A stretch of 64,000 nucleotides of DNA, taken from NCBI RefSeq assembly GCF_016482825.1, contig NZ_JAEMNV010000002.1, positions 124,001 to 188,000 on the forward strand, read 5' to 3'. The notes below the pieces were generated by a model. That model saw only the letters and a list, made by a program, of their open reading frames with translations, did not search any database and was not told the origin of the DNA. The translations under genes and the position numbers were made by a program. Of the stretch, positions 25,007 to 33,867 are shown piece by piece. The stretch comes from Antrihabitans stalagmiti (GTDB lineage Bacteria > Actinomycetota > Actinomycetes > Mycobacteriales > Mycobacteriaceae). Numbering within the stretch: the first letter of the stretch is position 1; each line of letters starts with the position of its first letter.

Positions 25007-26572
25007 TCAGTCCCGCCAACCCGCAAGCTCGATGCCCTTGCCGATATCGACGCGGAAGCTCATCGTCAGCTCCGCCTTCGCGCCGACGGCGAGATCGAGG
25101 ACCCACGTGACTTCGCCGAGGTCGGTAACCTCGGCCGGTCGCGGCTCGATCCGCACGTCTTTCACTGCGACCGCCTCGTCACGCGAGACCGGAAGTTGAT
25201 CTCGTACAGTTACTTTCGCTTGGCGGGGCGTGTGGTTGGTGATCGTGAGCTGATACGCGGCTTCGCGTCGGTTGGAGGTGAAGCTACGTCCAGCGGTTCG
25301 GCGAATCAATTCGCGTTCGACGCGGACCCGGTCGTCGACGCCGAGCGCCAGTTCGACTTCTTCGCCGGGCGCCCAGGATTCGAGATCGGTGGCGCCGACG
25401 AACTCGGCGCCGTGGAAGATCGCTGCACGACCCGGCAGAAGAGTGTGCGGCGAGGTGTTGGTCGCAGTGGCCCGCAAGTACGTCTCGGCACTGAGCACGG
25501 GTGCCGTGATGTAGTCGAGGTGACTCTCCATATCGAGAACCGCGATTGTCGCCCTGTGCTTTTCGCCGTCGGAAGGGACCGCGACAGGCCGTGCGGGACG
25601 ATAGGTTGCGGCAACAACACCCTGTTCCACGGTCGCCGTCGCGGTCACCATCTCGACGGCATCGGTGATCGGGGCCGAAAAGGCCTGCATCGGTGCCGGG
25701 GCGCCGGGCGGACCGCCGTAACCACCCCGTGCCATCTTCGGCATCGGCGGCAGGGGCCGTCTGCGTTCGAGGTACCAGGGTGAAAGATCGGGAACGGTCA
25801 GCGATCCCGATACCCGAGCGGTCGACAACGCGAGGTCGCACTCCGGCCAATCCTCGCCGCTCCACTGACTGATCACGCCGTACCAACTGACGCCGATGCG
25901 GTCGTCGGCGTGCCTGACGTCGTATGTCGACGACCAACCTGCCGAGGAGACGAGGTAGCTGACCTCGAACTCCACCGATGTATGGGCCTCAGCTGCGATC
26001 GCGACGGTGACCGCGAGCCGATCGGGTTCGACCTGGGCGGATCGGTCGTCGAGTTCTCTTGCAACCGCGGCGATCTCACGTTGACATTGCTCGACGTCGA
26101 CTCGCAACGCGCGTTGTCGCGCTCGGAGCTCGCCCTGGCCCGTCGCGAGTGTCTCGGCGAACCCGGCGACATCGGGGTCGCGTCCCGCGGCGATCTGGCG
26201 TGCGAAGCTCGAGCCTGCATGGTTCGACAGTCCGTCGAGGAAGGTCTTGCGGGTCGACTCGACGTCGATCGCGTCTTCCAATTCCCGCAGCCGGGCCTCC
26301 AGTGCGCGACGGCGACCGTGCAGCACGGCAACCGCGTCGTCGGACGTCTCCGGGTGGTGCCGAACACCGACGTCGACGCCGAGAACCGTTGCAGCACCCC
26401 GACCCGCGACGCGGACGGATTCCGCATCCAACTGCATCGGCAGACCGTCGAGGACAACGCGGCTGTCCCCCGCATTCACGTCGAGCACGCCGCGTCGCGT
26501 GACGCGGGCGCTGTTCGGATACACCGTGACTGCCGCGATCGGAGCTTCGAGCAAGAGATCAGCTTGGGCCAT
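25007..26572 (-). CDS. DUF4139 (MuiA-type) protein
   Basis: A 521-residue protein starting MAQADLLLEAPIAAVTVYPNSARVTRRG, the N-terminal DUF4140 pattern, followed by a coiled-coil segment (about 95-200) and the beta-rich DUF4139 domain beginning VEFEVSYLVSSAGWSSTYDVR. A glycine/proline-rich insert lies near 300. Members are called mucoidy inhibitor MuiA-like but have no proven biochemical function and no signal peptide here. The ATG at 26572 shares its A with the TGA of a 50-codon upstream ORF (TGATG), implying coupling to a gene that may be only a remnant; TACCCT 6 nt upstream would also allow a leaderless start. An upstream start at 26635 is rejected for lack of support. Confidence 0.85.
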   Translation of the reverse strand: MAQADLLLEAPIAAVTVYPNSARVTRRGVLDVNAGDSRVVLDGLPMQLDAESVRVAGRGAATVLGVDVGVRHHPETSDDAVAVLHGRRRALEARLRELEDAIDVESTRKTFLDGLSNHAGSSFARQIAAGRDPDVAGFAETLATGQGELRARQRALRVDVEQCQREIAAVARELDDRSAQVEPDRLAVTVAIAAEAHTSVEFEVSYLVSSAGWSSTYDVRHADDRIGVSWYGVISQWSGEDWPECDLALSTARVSGSLTVPDLSPWYLERRRPLPPMPKMARGGYGGPPGAPAPMQAFSAPITDAVEMVTATATVEQGVVAATYRPARPVAVPSDGEKHRATIAVLDMESHLDYITAPVLSAETYLRATATNTSPHTLLPGRAAIFHGAEFVGATDLESWAPGEEVELALGVDDRVRVERELIRRTAGRSFTSNRREAAYQLTITNHTPRQAKVTVRDQLPVSRDEAVAVKDVRIEPRPAEVTDLGEVTWVLDLAVGAKAELTMSFRVDIGKGIELAGWRD

Positions 26573-26724
26573 CAGGCCAGGGTAATGCGGAAGCTGAGCT
26601 TGGTGCCGTGGCTGGACGTCAGATCGAGCAGACAACTGGGCAGATCCGCTCGCAACGAACCGATAACGTCGAAGTCGGGCGAGGCCACCTCCGGCGACGA
26701 CACGAACTTGGTCCTCCAGCGCAT
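26572..26724 (-). pseudogene. Possible 3' remnant of a gene formerly upstream of DUF4139
   Basis: A 50-codon ORF starting ATG 26724 and ending SSHGTKLSFRITLA, whose stop overlaps the DUF4139 start (TGATG). The tight coupling and high-G+C codon use look like a genuine actinobacterial gene, but the ORF lies only 63 nt from the end of the lower-G+C helicase gene and has no clear ribosome-binding site; the frame stays open upstream of the ATG. I do not recognise the sequence. It may be the tail of a gene cut off when the helicase segment arrived, or a small intact protein. Confidence 0.4.
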
Positions 26725-26787
26725 TCTTCGGATTGGTCGTCTACTGCCCCGAAAAGTCGATGATTGCGGGCAGAACCTGAACGTTCC

Positions 26788-29625
26788 TCAGTTGGCCGAT
26801 GCCGTGTCTTCGTCATAGATTACGTTGTCGAACCGCTCACGAATCAAGCGCTCTTCCCCACTGCCTGTCGTTGGGAGTCGCAACAGATTGAGTCCGCGAG
26901 CTGCGCAGATCGCATCCTTTCTTCGGTCCCGAAGCAACTGTTCGGGTCTATCTTCGTGAAACAAAAATCCGTCAACTTCGATCGAGAACGCCACTCGATT
27001 CGACGTACGGTTGAAGACCACGAAGTCGAGCGACGCTCCGTGTCTGACGTATGAACGTTCTTCCACTGTCAGCCCATCGAGACTATGCACGAGGTGGCGC
27101 AGCTTTACATTGTTGTGGGCGTAGAAGTCGCTGTACGGAGACTCAGCAAAAAGGTCCTGCAGGACAGTCCAGACAATGTTCTCCGAGTCGTAGTTCGTGA
27201 CCCGCTTCAGGCGCGCCGCCAACGGCGCGAGGCGCGCCGAGTAGTCGCGATAGAGGAGGTCGAAGACTGAGATTACGTCGCTTTTCAAGGTCGCAGTCGG
27301 GTCGCGGTATTCGATGTAGTCGACCAGATCGCGCAAGTTGCGCGTCCGGCGTAGTTTTCCATGGTTAGTGACCAGCACAAATCGCTCGACTGCACGCGAG
27401 ACCGCGACGTTCACAAGGTGCGCGTCGTCGACGAACTTCGTCCCAATATTTCCTTGCTTGGACTCGTCGATGACCGCGGACATAATGACAATGTCTTTCT
27501 GTCGCCCTTGAAACTTGTGCACAGTGTCGACATCGAGGTTGTCTAACGCATCTCCGAGTTTTCCGACCTGCCGACGATACGCCGCCGTAACGCCGATCCG
27601 ATCAGGAGAGACTCCGGCAAATTGCTGCGGGATAACCTCTTGTTGGATTACATCGACCTCGCGCTGATTCGACTTTCCGCCCTCACGATGATGACGCATG
27701 TGATTCCCTGCAACGGTACTCATGACGAGCAACGGCTGCGTGCATGAGCTCGTTGTGAAAGGAATCATCTGGCCGCCATAAAACTTCTTGTTACAGAACT
27801 CGATGATCATCGGATCGCAGCGATAATGTTCTCGCAACATCGTGCGCGGCAACGTATTTCCGTACAGTTCGAGCAGCGACGAAAGAATATTGTGGCGGAC
27901 GTAATCGTAAGCCGAGTAAGGTGGAGTAGCAGCAACCGTCTGGTCCACGATGTGCGGGAGTTGCCGCTCGTCTCCCACGACTATCACATTTCGTGCGCTC
28001 GCAAGTGCGAGACCCGCAGCAAGCAGATTCACCTGCGACGCCTCGTCGATAATCAAATAGTCGAGTAGCTTGCCGGAACCAATGCTGTTCGCGAGGGAAT
28101 GGCACGTGCTCAAAATGACTGGGTGAGCTTTACTGAACTGCGCGAAGCGGTGTTTGTAATCGTCAGCCTTGTACTCTACCCACTCAGTATCGGCATATCT
28201 GAGCCTCAGAGCGTTACGGAACATGGCGGTCGACAATTGCCCTTGTTCCTCCCGGTCCCGGGCGAAGTTGGCGCTGGAAAGGGTTCGTTCGGCGACCGCA
28301 ATCTGCTGCGCGAGTTCATCGACCCTCTTCTCGTAGTAGATGCGCTGCAGCTGCAGCAATACATCGGTATCAGCGGGATTCATTCCACCAGTCCGCCCGT
28401 ACCGAAAGTAGCCTCGAATCCGGCGGACGACTCGACCTACCGGTCCGTCGTAGTATGCCGCCATCTCAGCGTCGGCGAGGAAGTCGAGGATGCGTTCCGA
28501 GGACCTTCGCAGCAACGGAATATCGGCCAGCGCCGGCACCTGGTGACGGTCGAGATGCTCTAAGAAATGCCGCTGCTCCAACAAATAGGCCTTCAACTCA
28601 TGACGCCGAAGCGCGCGATCGCGATCGACCACTTGCAGTCGTCGCATACGCGCATTGACCTCCATCAGCTGAATGTTCGACTCGGGCCCGATTTCTGTCG
28701 ACGGTCGGTCGGGGTCTCCAGTTCCCTCGTTCCGAGATGCGAAGAAGGCCTCCTTGTTTTCCTTGTTTCCAAGCGACGCGACGATATAGCCGAAGCCCTC
28801 CTCTTTCAGCTTCTCGCCAACGTTTGCGACGGCCGCATTGTTGAAAGAAACGACTCCCACTGTCGCATCTGCGTCGCCAAGTATGTTTGCAATTACATTC
28901 AGTATCGTTTGTGTCTTCCCGGTGCCCGGCGGACCGTCGATAACCGATATCGGATAAAGCAGCGCGTTCTCCACCGCGTCGGATTGGCTAAGATTCGACG
29001 AAAACGGGAAGATCCTCGGCGCAGGAAATCCTGATGGCACGATGGGCTCGGCATTGAGATACCGGCTCAACACACTCTCGGGATGTACGGACCGCAGCCG
29101 TCCATACGGCCATGCAAGTGGATCATCATCGCCAAGAATTTCGACGATTGAGCGCCAGTAGTTCAGTATCGCAGCCGCTCGCGGAGCCAAAGCCGCCTCA
29201 TCACGCAGGATTCGCACTCGCGGACCGGGGAACGTGCTGAAGGAATTGGCAGGTGAGTCGGAGGCGAAGATTCGCCACCAGGTCCCGGCAGGGTTGTCGA
29301 AACACAGTACTCCACTCACATCTCCAATCACCTTGCCGTCGATCTCGACGCGGATCCCGTCGAGAGGAACTTGTACTGGGCTGCGCAAGATAGCAATACG
29401 TTGCGCACCGTATGCAAATGTTTTTGCCGAACCCCTGAACCGGACGTGAACGCCCTCCGCATCGACGCGATAGTGGTCGATCTCTGACGTCTTCTCTTCG
29501 AACTTGCCGTCTTTCCCGAGAATCAAGAAGACTTGGTACTTCAGATCATCCACGGTTCGCCCTCCCCCGATGGCAGAAATTTTGGTCGCGGAGTCGGCTG
29601 AACCAAGCCAGATATCCCCATCCAC
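26788..29625 (-). CDS. SF1 (Upf1/Dna2-like) helicase fused to a PD-(D/E)XK-type nuclease domain
   Basis: A 945-residue protein. Residues 1-200 are an uncharacterised beta-rich N-terminal region. The superfamily 1 helicase core follows: Q-like motif NLSQSDAVENAL (211-222), Walker A GPPGTGKT (231-238), Walker B DEAS (527-530), GDERQLP (551-557), REHYR (598-602), TVHKFQGRQKD (701-711) and VNVAVSRA (738-745), with a long helical insert in between. The C-terminus (about 860-925) has LDFVVFN, SIEVDGFLFHED and a basic LRDRRKDAICAARG, as in DUF559/Vsr-like nucleases (Asp867, Glu883, Asp885). The gene is visibly lower in G+C than its neighbours and sits just downstream of ssrA, a common integration site. 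Single-protein helicase-nucleases of this kind are often anti-phage systems; that role is inference. The GTG start is preceded by GCGGG and TATAGT. Confidence 0.85.
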   Translation of the reverse strand: MDGDIWLGSADSATKISAIGGGRTVDDLKYQVFLILGKDGKFEEKTSEIDHYRVDAEGVHVRFRGSAKTFAYGAQRIAILRSPVQVPLDGIRVEIDGKVIGDVSGVLCFDNPAGTWWRIFASDSPANSFSTFPGPRVRILRDEAALAPRAAAILNYWRSIVEILGDDDPLAWPYGRLRSVHPESVLSRYLNAEPIVPSGFPAPRIFPFSSNLSQSDAVENALLYPISVIDGPPGTGKTQTILNVIANILGDADATVGVVSFNNAAVANVGEKLKEEGFGYIVASLGNKENKEAFFASRNEGTGDPDRPSTEIGPESNIQLMEVNARMRRLQVVDRDRALRRHELKAYLLEQRHFLEHLDRHQVPALADIPLLRRSSERILDFLADAEMAAYYDGPVGRVVRRIRGYFRYGRTGGMNPADTDVLLQLQRIYYEKRVDELAQQIAVAERTLSSANFARDREEQGQLSTAMFRNALRLRYADTEWVEYKADDYKHRFAQFSKAHPVILSTCHSLANSIGSGKLLDYLIIDEASQVNLLAAGLALASARNVIVVGDERQLPHIVDQTVAATPPYSAYDYVRHNILSSLLELYGNTLPRTMLREHYRCDPMIIEFCNKKFYGGQMIPFTTSSCTQPLLVMSTVAGNHMRHHREGGKSNQREVDVIQQEVIPQQFAGVSPDRIGVTAAYRRQVGKLGDALDNLDVDTVHKFQGRQKDIVIMSAVIDESKQGNIGTKFVDDAHLVNVAVSRAVERFVLVTNHGKLRRTRNLRDLVDYIEYRDPTATLKSDVISVFDLLYRDYSARLAPLAARLKRVTNYDSENIVWTVLQDLFAESPYSDFYAHNNVKLRHLVHSLDGLTVEERSYVRHGASLDFVVFNRTSNRVAFSIEVDGFLFHEDRPEQLLRDRRKDAICAARGLNLLRLPTTGSGEERLIRERFDNVIYDEDTASAN

Positions 29626-29746
29626 CCCGCGAGAGCCACTATATCGATTGCGTCCATCGATTGCGGACTTGCCGCATGCCTCACGCCCTCGCCCCTCAGC
29701 TCACGGCGGCTCGCCGACCTCGTCTGCTCAGCGGGCTGTAAACACG

Positions 29747-29782
29747 AAGGACCCCAGGTCGATTGCTCGACCTGGGGTCCTT
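29747..29782 (-). terminator. ssrA terminator
   Basis: Perfect 16-bp inverted repeat (29747-29762, 29767-29782) that on the minus strand forms a stem closed by a GCAA tetraloop, starting 4 nt past the tmRNA 3' end. A weak CGTGTTT follows. Confidence 0.85.
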
Positions 29783-29787
29783 TGCTG

Positions 29788-30158
29788 TGGAGCTGCCGGG
29801 AATCGAACCCGGGTCCTCCGCCGCATTTCCAGGGCTTCTCCGTGTGCAGTCCGCTAGGTCTCTACTTGGATCTCCTGGTCTCGCGAACAAGCCAGGATGA
29901 CGATCCCAGTCGCTGTTTGATGTCCCGCTCGATTCCGCGACCGAATCGATTGGTAAAGCCCTCTAGCTGATGCCAGTACCCGGACCGAGGGCGAACCCGG
30001 ACTGACAGACACGCTCTAGGTGCTTTTAGGCAGCGAGAGCGTAGTCGCGCTGATTGGAATCGGCGCTTAATTGGTTGCAATGACGCTTACGGTGGTCTCT
30101 TGCCTGCACCGACACGCTTCCCCTGAATCCACGTACAAAGTCGAAACCGTTCAGCCCC
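29788..30158 (-). ncRNA. ssrA: Transfer-messenger RNA (tmRNA)
   Basis: Minus-strand RNA of about 371 nt. The 5' end GGGGCTGAACGGTTTCGACT (from 30158) is the conserved tmRNA start. Its first seven bases pair with CAGCTCC at the 3' end, next to the T-arm sequence GGGTTCGATTCCCG; CCA is not fully encoded. The tag reading frame at 30064-30026 encodes ADSNQRDYALAA followed by TAA, with GCC as resume codon; the tag differs by one residue from the M. tuberculosis tag (from memory). tmRNA with SmpB rescues stalled ribosomes. TAGACT (30193-30188) upstream is a candidate -10 that would leave a short 5' leader for processing. smpB lies 8 kb away, separated by the liv operon. Confidence 0.97.
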
Positions 30159-30225
30159 GTACGTCCCGACACCTTGCCGGGCTACACAGTCTAACGCGCC
30201 GAGCCGCTGACTTCATCCCATTAAA

Positions 30226-30297
30226 GGCGGCTCCGCCGCTCGTGAGTCTTTTTGGTGTGCCCGACCTCCGGAAAGACGCACGAGCGGCGGAGCCGCC
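30226..30297. repeat. Dispersed hairpin repeat, copy C (degenerate core, perfect outer arms)
   Basis: Outer arms of 19 bp are perfect (30226-30244 and 30279-30297: GGCGGCTCCGCCGCTCGTG and its complement). The inner part (AGTCTTTTTGGTGTG against CCTCCGGAAAGACG) has decayed. It lies between the divergently transcribed ssrA and livF, a place where no terminator is needed, so this copy looks like an inserted repeat rather than a dedicated terminator. The rest of 30159-30410 holds only the putative ssrA and liv promoter regions. Confidence 0.85.
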
Positions 30298-30410
30298 TTG
30301 TTACTCACGGGTCACTTAGCGAAAACCAATGCCGAGGTAAAGACCAGGGGATATCGTTCGCCCGTCACGACGCGCCTGGCCACCCGGCCTTGGGCGCAGA
30401 GGGGGCTCGC

Positions 30411-31199
30411 TTGCTGGAGATTCGAAGTCTCGAGGTCGTCTACGAGGACGTCGTTCTCGTCTGCAAAGGCGTCAGTCTCGAGGTCCCCGCCGACGGTATC
30501 GTCGCCTTGCTCGGCGCGAACGGAGCAGGCAAAACGTCAACGCTTCGTGGCATCACAGGATTGCTCGACACCCATCGCGGCAAGATCACCGCCGGGTCGG
30601 TCAGCGTCGACGGCAAGACGATCACCGGCGCCGACCCGGCGACCGTCGTCACCTCCGGCATCAGCCAGGTCATGGAGGGCCGCCGGATTTTCGTCGAGTT
30701 CACGATCGAAGAGAACCTCCGAGTCGGAGCGCACACCCGCGACCGCGGCAGCATCGCCGCCAACCTCGACCGCGTCTACACGATGTTCCCGGTGCTTGCC
30801 CAACGCAGAGGCGAACGCGCCGGCTATCTCTCCGGTGGTGAACAGCAGATGCTCGCCATCGGTCGCGCACTGATGGCCGAGCCCAAGTATCTGTTGCTAG
30901 ACGAACCGAGTCTCGGCCTGGCGCCCCTGGTCGTCGCCCAGATTCGGGACCTCATCGTCGAGATCAATCGCGCAGGCACCGGCGTGCTCTTGGTCGAGCA
31001 GAACGCAGCGATGGCCCTGGCGATCGCAACACACGGCTATGTGATGGAAAACGGAAAGGTTGTACTCGACGGTCCGGCCGAGCAATTACGGTCGAACTCC
31101 GACATTCAGGAGTTCTATCTCGGGCTCGGTGCCGAAGGCAGCGCGTCGTCGTACCGCGACCTCAAGCATTACAAGCGTCGCAAGCGGTGGGCATCATGA
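30411..31199 (+). CDS. livF: Branched-chain-amino-acid-type ABC transporter ATPase LivF
   Basis: A 262-residue ABC ATPase of the LivF type: Walker A GANGAGKT, signature LSGGEQQ, Walker B LLLDEPSLGLAP and the H-loop region VEQNAAMALAIA; a 35-residue C-terminal extension ends with basic residues. It energises import across the membrane together with LivG. The TTG start at 30411 follows AGAGGGGG with 5-nt spacing. The frame is open back to 30252 only because it reads through hairpin repeat C. First gene of a six-gene operon (livF-livG-acyl-CoA ligase-livH-livM-binding protein). The cargo is probably not simply leucine, given the embedded ligase. Confidence 0.93.
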   Translation: MLEIRSLEVVYEDVVLVCKGVSLEVPADGIVALLGANGAGKTSTLRGITGLLDTHRGKITAGSVSVDGKTITGADPATVVTSGISQVMEGRRIFVEFTIEENLRVGAHTRDRGSIAANLDRVYTMFPVLAQRRGERAGYLSGGEQQMLAIGRALMAEPKYLLLDEPSLGLAPLVVAQIRDLIVEINRAGTGVLLVEQNAAMALAIATHGYVMENGKVVLDGPAEQLRSNSDIQEFYLGLGAEGSASSYRDLKHYKRRKRWAS

Positions 31200-32002
31200 C
31201 CCTGCAGGTGGACAACCTCGGCCTCCGATTCGGCGGTACGCAGGCGCTGTCCGATGTGAGCTTCGACGTCGCAGACCGTGAACTGTTCGCCGTCATCGGT
31301 CCCAACGGCGCGGGCAAGACGTCGATCTTCAACTGCCTCTCCGGCGTGTACCGACCCGACCACGGTTCGATCACGTTGAACGGCGACGCCGTACTCGGCC
31401 GCCGACCCGACGCAATCGCCAAGCTCGGTATCGCGCGAATGTTCCAGAACATCGAGTTGTTCGAGAACTTGACGGTGATGGACAACATCAAACTCGGGCG
31501 CCATATCCACCTGCGCTACAACGCTTTCGAAGCCGCTCTGCACATCGGACGCGCACGAAGGGCCGAACTCGCGGCGCGACGCTTCACCGAAGATCTGATC
31601 GACTTTCTGAACCTCGCAGGCGTCCGCAACCATCCCGTCGGGATGCTGCCGTACGGCATCAAGAAACGCGTCGAACTCGGTCGCGCGCTTGCCATGGAAC
31701 CGAAACTACTGCTGCTCGACGAGCCCGTCGCGGGCATGAACGTCGAAGAGACCGAAGACATGGCCCGCTACATCCTCGACATCCGTGCCGAACTCGGCAT
31801 CTCGATGATCATGGTCGAGCACGACATGCGACTGGTGATGGACCTCGCCGACCGCATCATGGTCCTCGACTTCGGTCGCCGGATATCGCTCGGCACACCC
31901 GCCGAGGTGCAACGCGACCCTGCCGTCATCGCCGCCTACCTCGGCGGCGCAGATCCGGAAACCGCTGCGGCCGACCAGGCGAAACTCGAGGCGCGGACGT
32001 GA
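31196..32002 (+). CDS. livG: Branched-chain-amino-acid-type ABC transporter ATPase LivG
   Basis: A 268-residue ABC ATPase of the LivG type: GPNGAGKTSIFNCLSGVYRP, the MFQNIELFENLTVMDNI Q-loop, and LLLDEPVAGMN. The canonical LSGGQ signature is altered: the corresponding segment reads MLPYGIKKRVELGRALA, as in many LivG proteins. ATG 31196 overlaps the livF stop (ATGA); GTG 31187 is possible. Its stop overlaps the ligase start (GTGA). It partners LivF on the LivH/LivM permease. Confidence 0.93.
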   Translation: MTLQVDNLGLRFGGTQALSDVSFDVADRELFAVIGPNGAGKTSIFNCLSGVYRPDHGSITLNGDAVLGRRPDAIAKLGIARMFQNIELFENLTVMDNIKLGRHIHLRYNAFEAALHIGRARRAELAARRFTEDLIDFLNLAGVRNHPVGMLPYGIKKRVELGRALAMEPKLLLLDEPVAGMNVEETEDMARYILDIRAELGISMIMVEHDMRLVMDLADRIMVLDFGRRISLGTPAEVQRDPAVIAAYLGGADPETAAADQAKLEART

Positions 32003-33867
32003 CCGTACAAGCGCCACCGACTACCGCAATCCAACCTGCGACCGGGCTTCCCGAACGCATCAGACGGCACGCAGAACTGACGCCGAACACGATCGCTCTG
32101 CGCGAGAAATCGCTCGGCATCTGGCGCGGGATCACGTGGGCGGAGTACGCCGAGCAGGTCGACATCGTCGCGCATTCGTTGGCGGCCTTGGGAATCGGCG
32201 TCGGCGATCGGGTCGGCATTCTGTCGGAGAATCGTCCGGAGTGGTTATACGCGGACATCGCGATCCTCTCCATCCGCGCGGTGACCGTCGGCTTCTACAC
32301 GACCAACCCTGCGCCGGAGGTCCGCTACCAACTCGTCGATTGCGGCGCGAAAGTGTTGTTCGCAGAGGATCAGGAGCAGGTCGACAAGGTACTTGCCGTC
32401 GAAAAAGAGTGCCCCGACCTCGAATGGATCGTGTACTTCGATCGTCGCGGCGTCTCGAATTACGATCACCCAAAACTGATCTCGTACGAAGACGTGCTCG
32501 GCAACGGCGTCTCCCACCGCAGCACCCACCCCGATCACGTGTCGAACGCACGGGCCGCTGCCCAACCCGACGACCTCGCCACCCTGGTCTACACATCGGG
32601 AACGACCGGACCACCGAAGGGCGCGATGCTCTCGGTGCGCAATGTCGAATTCTCTGTGGCACATCTGATTTCGGGCAACTGGCTGATCTCGCCCGCACCC
32701 GGACCCACCGACGTCATCCTGTCGTATCTGCCGCTCTGCCACGTGGCCGAACGCGCATTCACAATCTGGCAGAACGCAGGGGCCGGGGTCGTCGTCCACT
32801 TCGCAGAGTCGCTCGACACGGTCACCAACGACCTCGCCGAAGTCCAACCGACGCTGCTGTTCGCGGTGCCACGGATCTGGGAGAAGCTGGCGTCGACCGT
32901 CGCGATCAAGGCTGCGTCGGCGTCGCCGCTCAAGCGCGCTGCCTCCGCGGTCGGGCGTCGCCTCGCCGAAAAGTGCGCGGCGCAACGCAGCGCGAACGGC
33001 GGCGACCACACCGCGGTGTCGCGCATCTGCACAGCGCTCGGCTACCCGCTTGTCTTTCGTTCGCTGCAGAACAAGCTCGGTCTCCGCAAAGTGCGCACCG
33101 CCATCTCCGGCGCCGCGCCGATCTCACCGGACGTCCTCGAATTCTTCCTCGGCATCGGCATTCCGATCTACGAGGCCTACGGCATGACCGAGAACTCCGC
33201 TCTCGCAACGTCTACCAGGCTGCACCGCATGAAGTTGGGGACAGTCGGGGAGGCAGCGGACGGGCTGGAGGTGAAACTCGACGAGCACACGAACGAAGTG
33301 CTGACGCGTCACGACGGCAACTTCGTCGGCTACTGGAACCGGCCCGACGCGACTGCGGCGACGCTCGACGCAGACGGTTGGCTGCACACCGGCGACGTGG
33401 GCCAGTGGGTCGACGGAACCTATCTGAAGATCGTCGACCGGATGAAGGACATCATCATCACCGCGGGCGGCAAAAACGTCTCGCCGTCGGAGATCGAGAA
33501 CCAACTCAAGGCGTCGCCCTACATCGCCGAAGCGGTCGTCATCGGTGACCGGCGACCGTATCTGACCGCGCTCATCGGGATCGAGTTCGACGCCGTCTCG
33601 GACTGGGCCACCCGCAACGGCATTCACTACACGACGTACAAGGACCTGTCGTCGAAGCCGGAGGTCGTTGCACTCGTCGGCCGAGCCGTCGACGACGCGA
33701 ACGCGCACTTCGCCAGGGTGGAAACGATTCGCAAATTCCGGATGCTCACCAAGGAACTCGACCACGAGGATGGCGAACTCACGGCGACGCGCAAGGTCAA
33801 ACGCTCGGCTCTGGCCGACAAGTTCGCCGACCTGATCGACGACATGTATCGCGGGGAGAGCCGATGA
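31999..33867 (+). CDS. Long-chain acyl-CoA ligase (AMP-forming) embedded in the liv operon
   Basis: A 622-residue AMP-dependent ligase of the long-chain fatty acyl-CoA synthetase group. The P-loop is YTSGTTGPPKGAM, the A5 motif YGMTENS, the A7 motif WLHTGDVGQW, and the hinge region DRMKDIIITAGGKNVSPSEIE. It activates a carboxylic acid to acyl-CoA using ATP. Start GTG 31999 overlaps livG, and its own TGA overlaps livH (ATGA), so it is translated with the transporter. Ligases inside liv clusters suggest uptake of an aromatic or fatty carboxylate that is trapped at once as a CoA ester; this is inference. Confidence 0.93.
   Translation: MTVQAPPTTAIQPATGLPERIRRHAELTPNTIALREKSLGIWRGITWAEYAEQVDIVAHSLAALGIGVGDRVGILSENRPEWLYADIAILSIRAVTVGFYTTNPAPEVRYQLVDCGAKVLFAEDQEQVDKVLAVEKECPDLEWIVYFDRRGVSNYDHPKLISYEDVLGNGVSHRSTHPDHVSNARAAAQPDDLATLVYTSGTTGPPKGAMLSVRNVEFSVAHLISGNWLISPAPGPTDVILSYLPLCHVAERAFTIWQNAGAGVVVHFAESLDTVTNDLAEVQPTLLFAVPRIWEKLASTVAIKAASASPLKRAASAVGRRLAEKCAAQRSANGGDHTAVSRICTALGYPLVFRSLQNKLGLRKVRTAISGAAPISPDVLEFFLGIGIPIYEAYGMTENSALATSTRLHRMKLGTVGEAADGLEVKLDEHTNEVLTRHDGNFVGYWNRPDATAATLDADGWLHTGDVGQWVDGTYLKIVDRMKDIIITAGGKNVSPSEIENQLKASPYIAEAVVIGDRRPYLTALIGIEFDAVSDWATRNGIHYTTYKDLSSKPEVVALVGRAVDDANAHFARVETIRKFRMLTKELDHEDGELTATRKVKRSALADKFADLIDDMYRGESR

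Noticed and set aside
26575-29790. Integrated element with att sites at the ssrA 3' end
   Set aside because: No integrase gene and no second copy of the ssrA 3' end was found in the window, so an integrative element is not claimed; only the position is suggestive.
30252-30410. 53-residue N-terminal extension of LivF
   Set aside because: It reads through hairpin repeat C and non-conserved sequence; the TTG at 30411 has a strong ribosome-binding site and starts the ABC domain.
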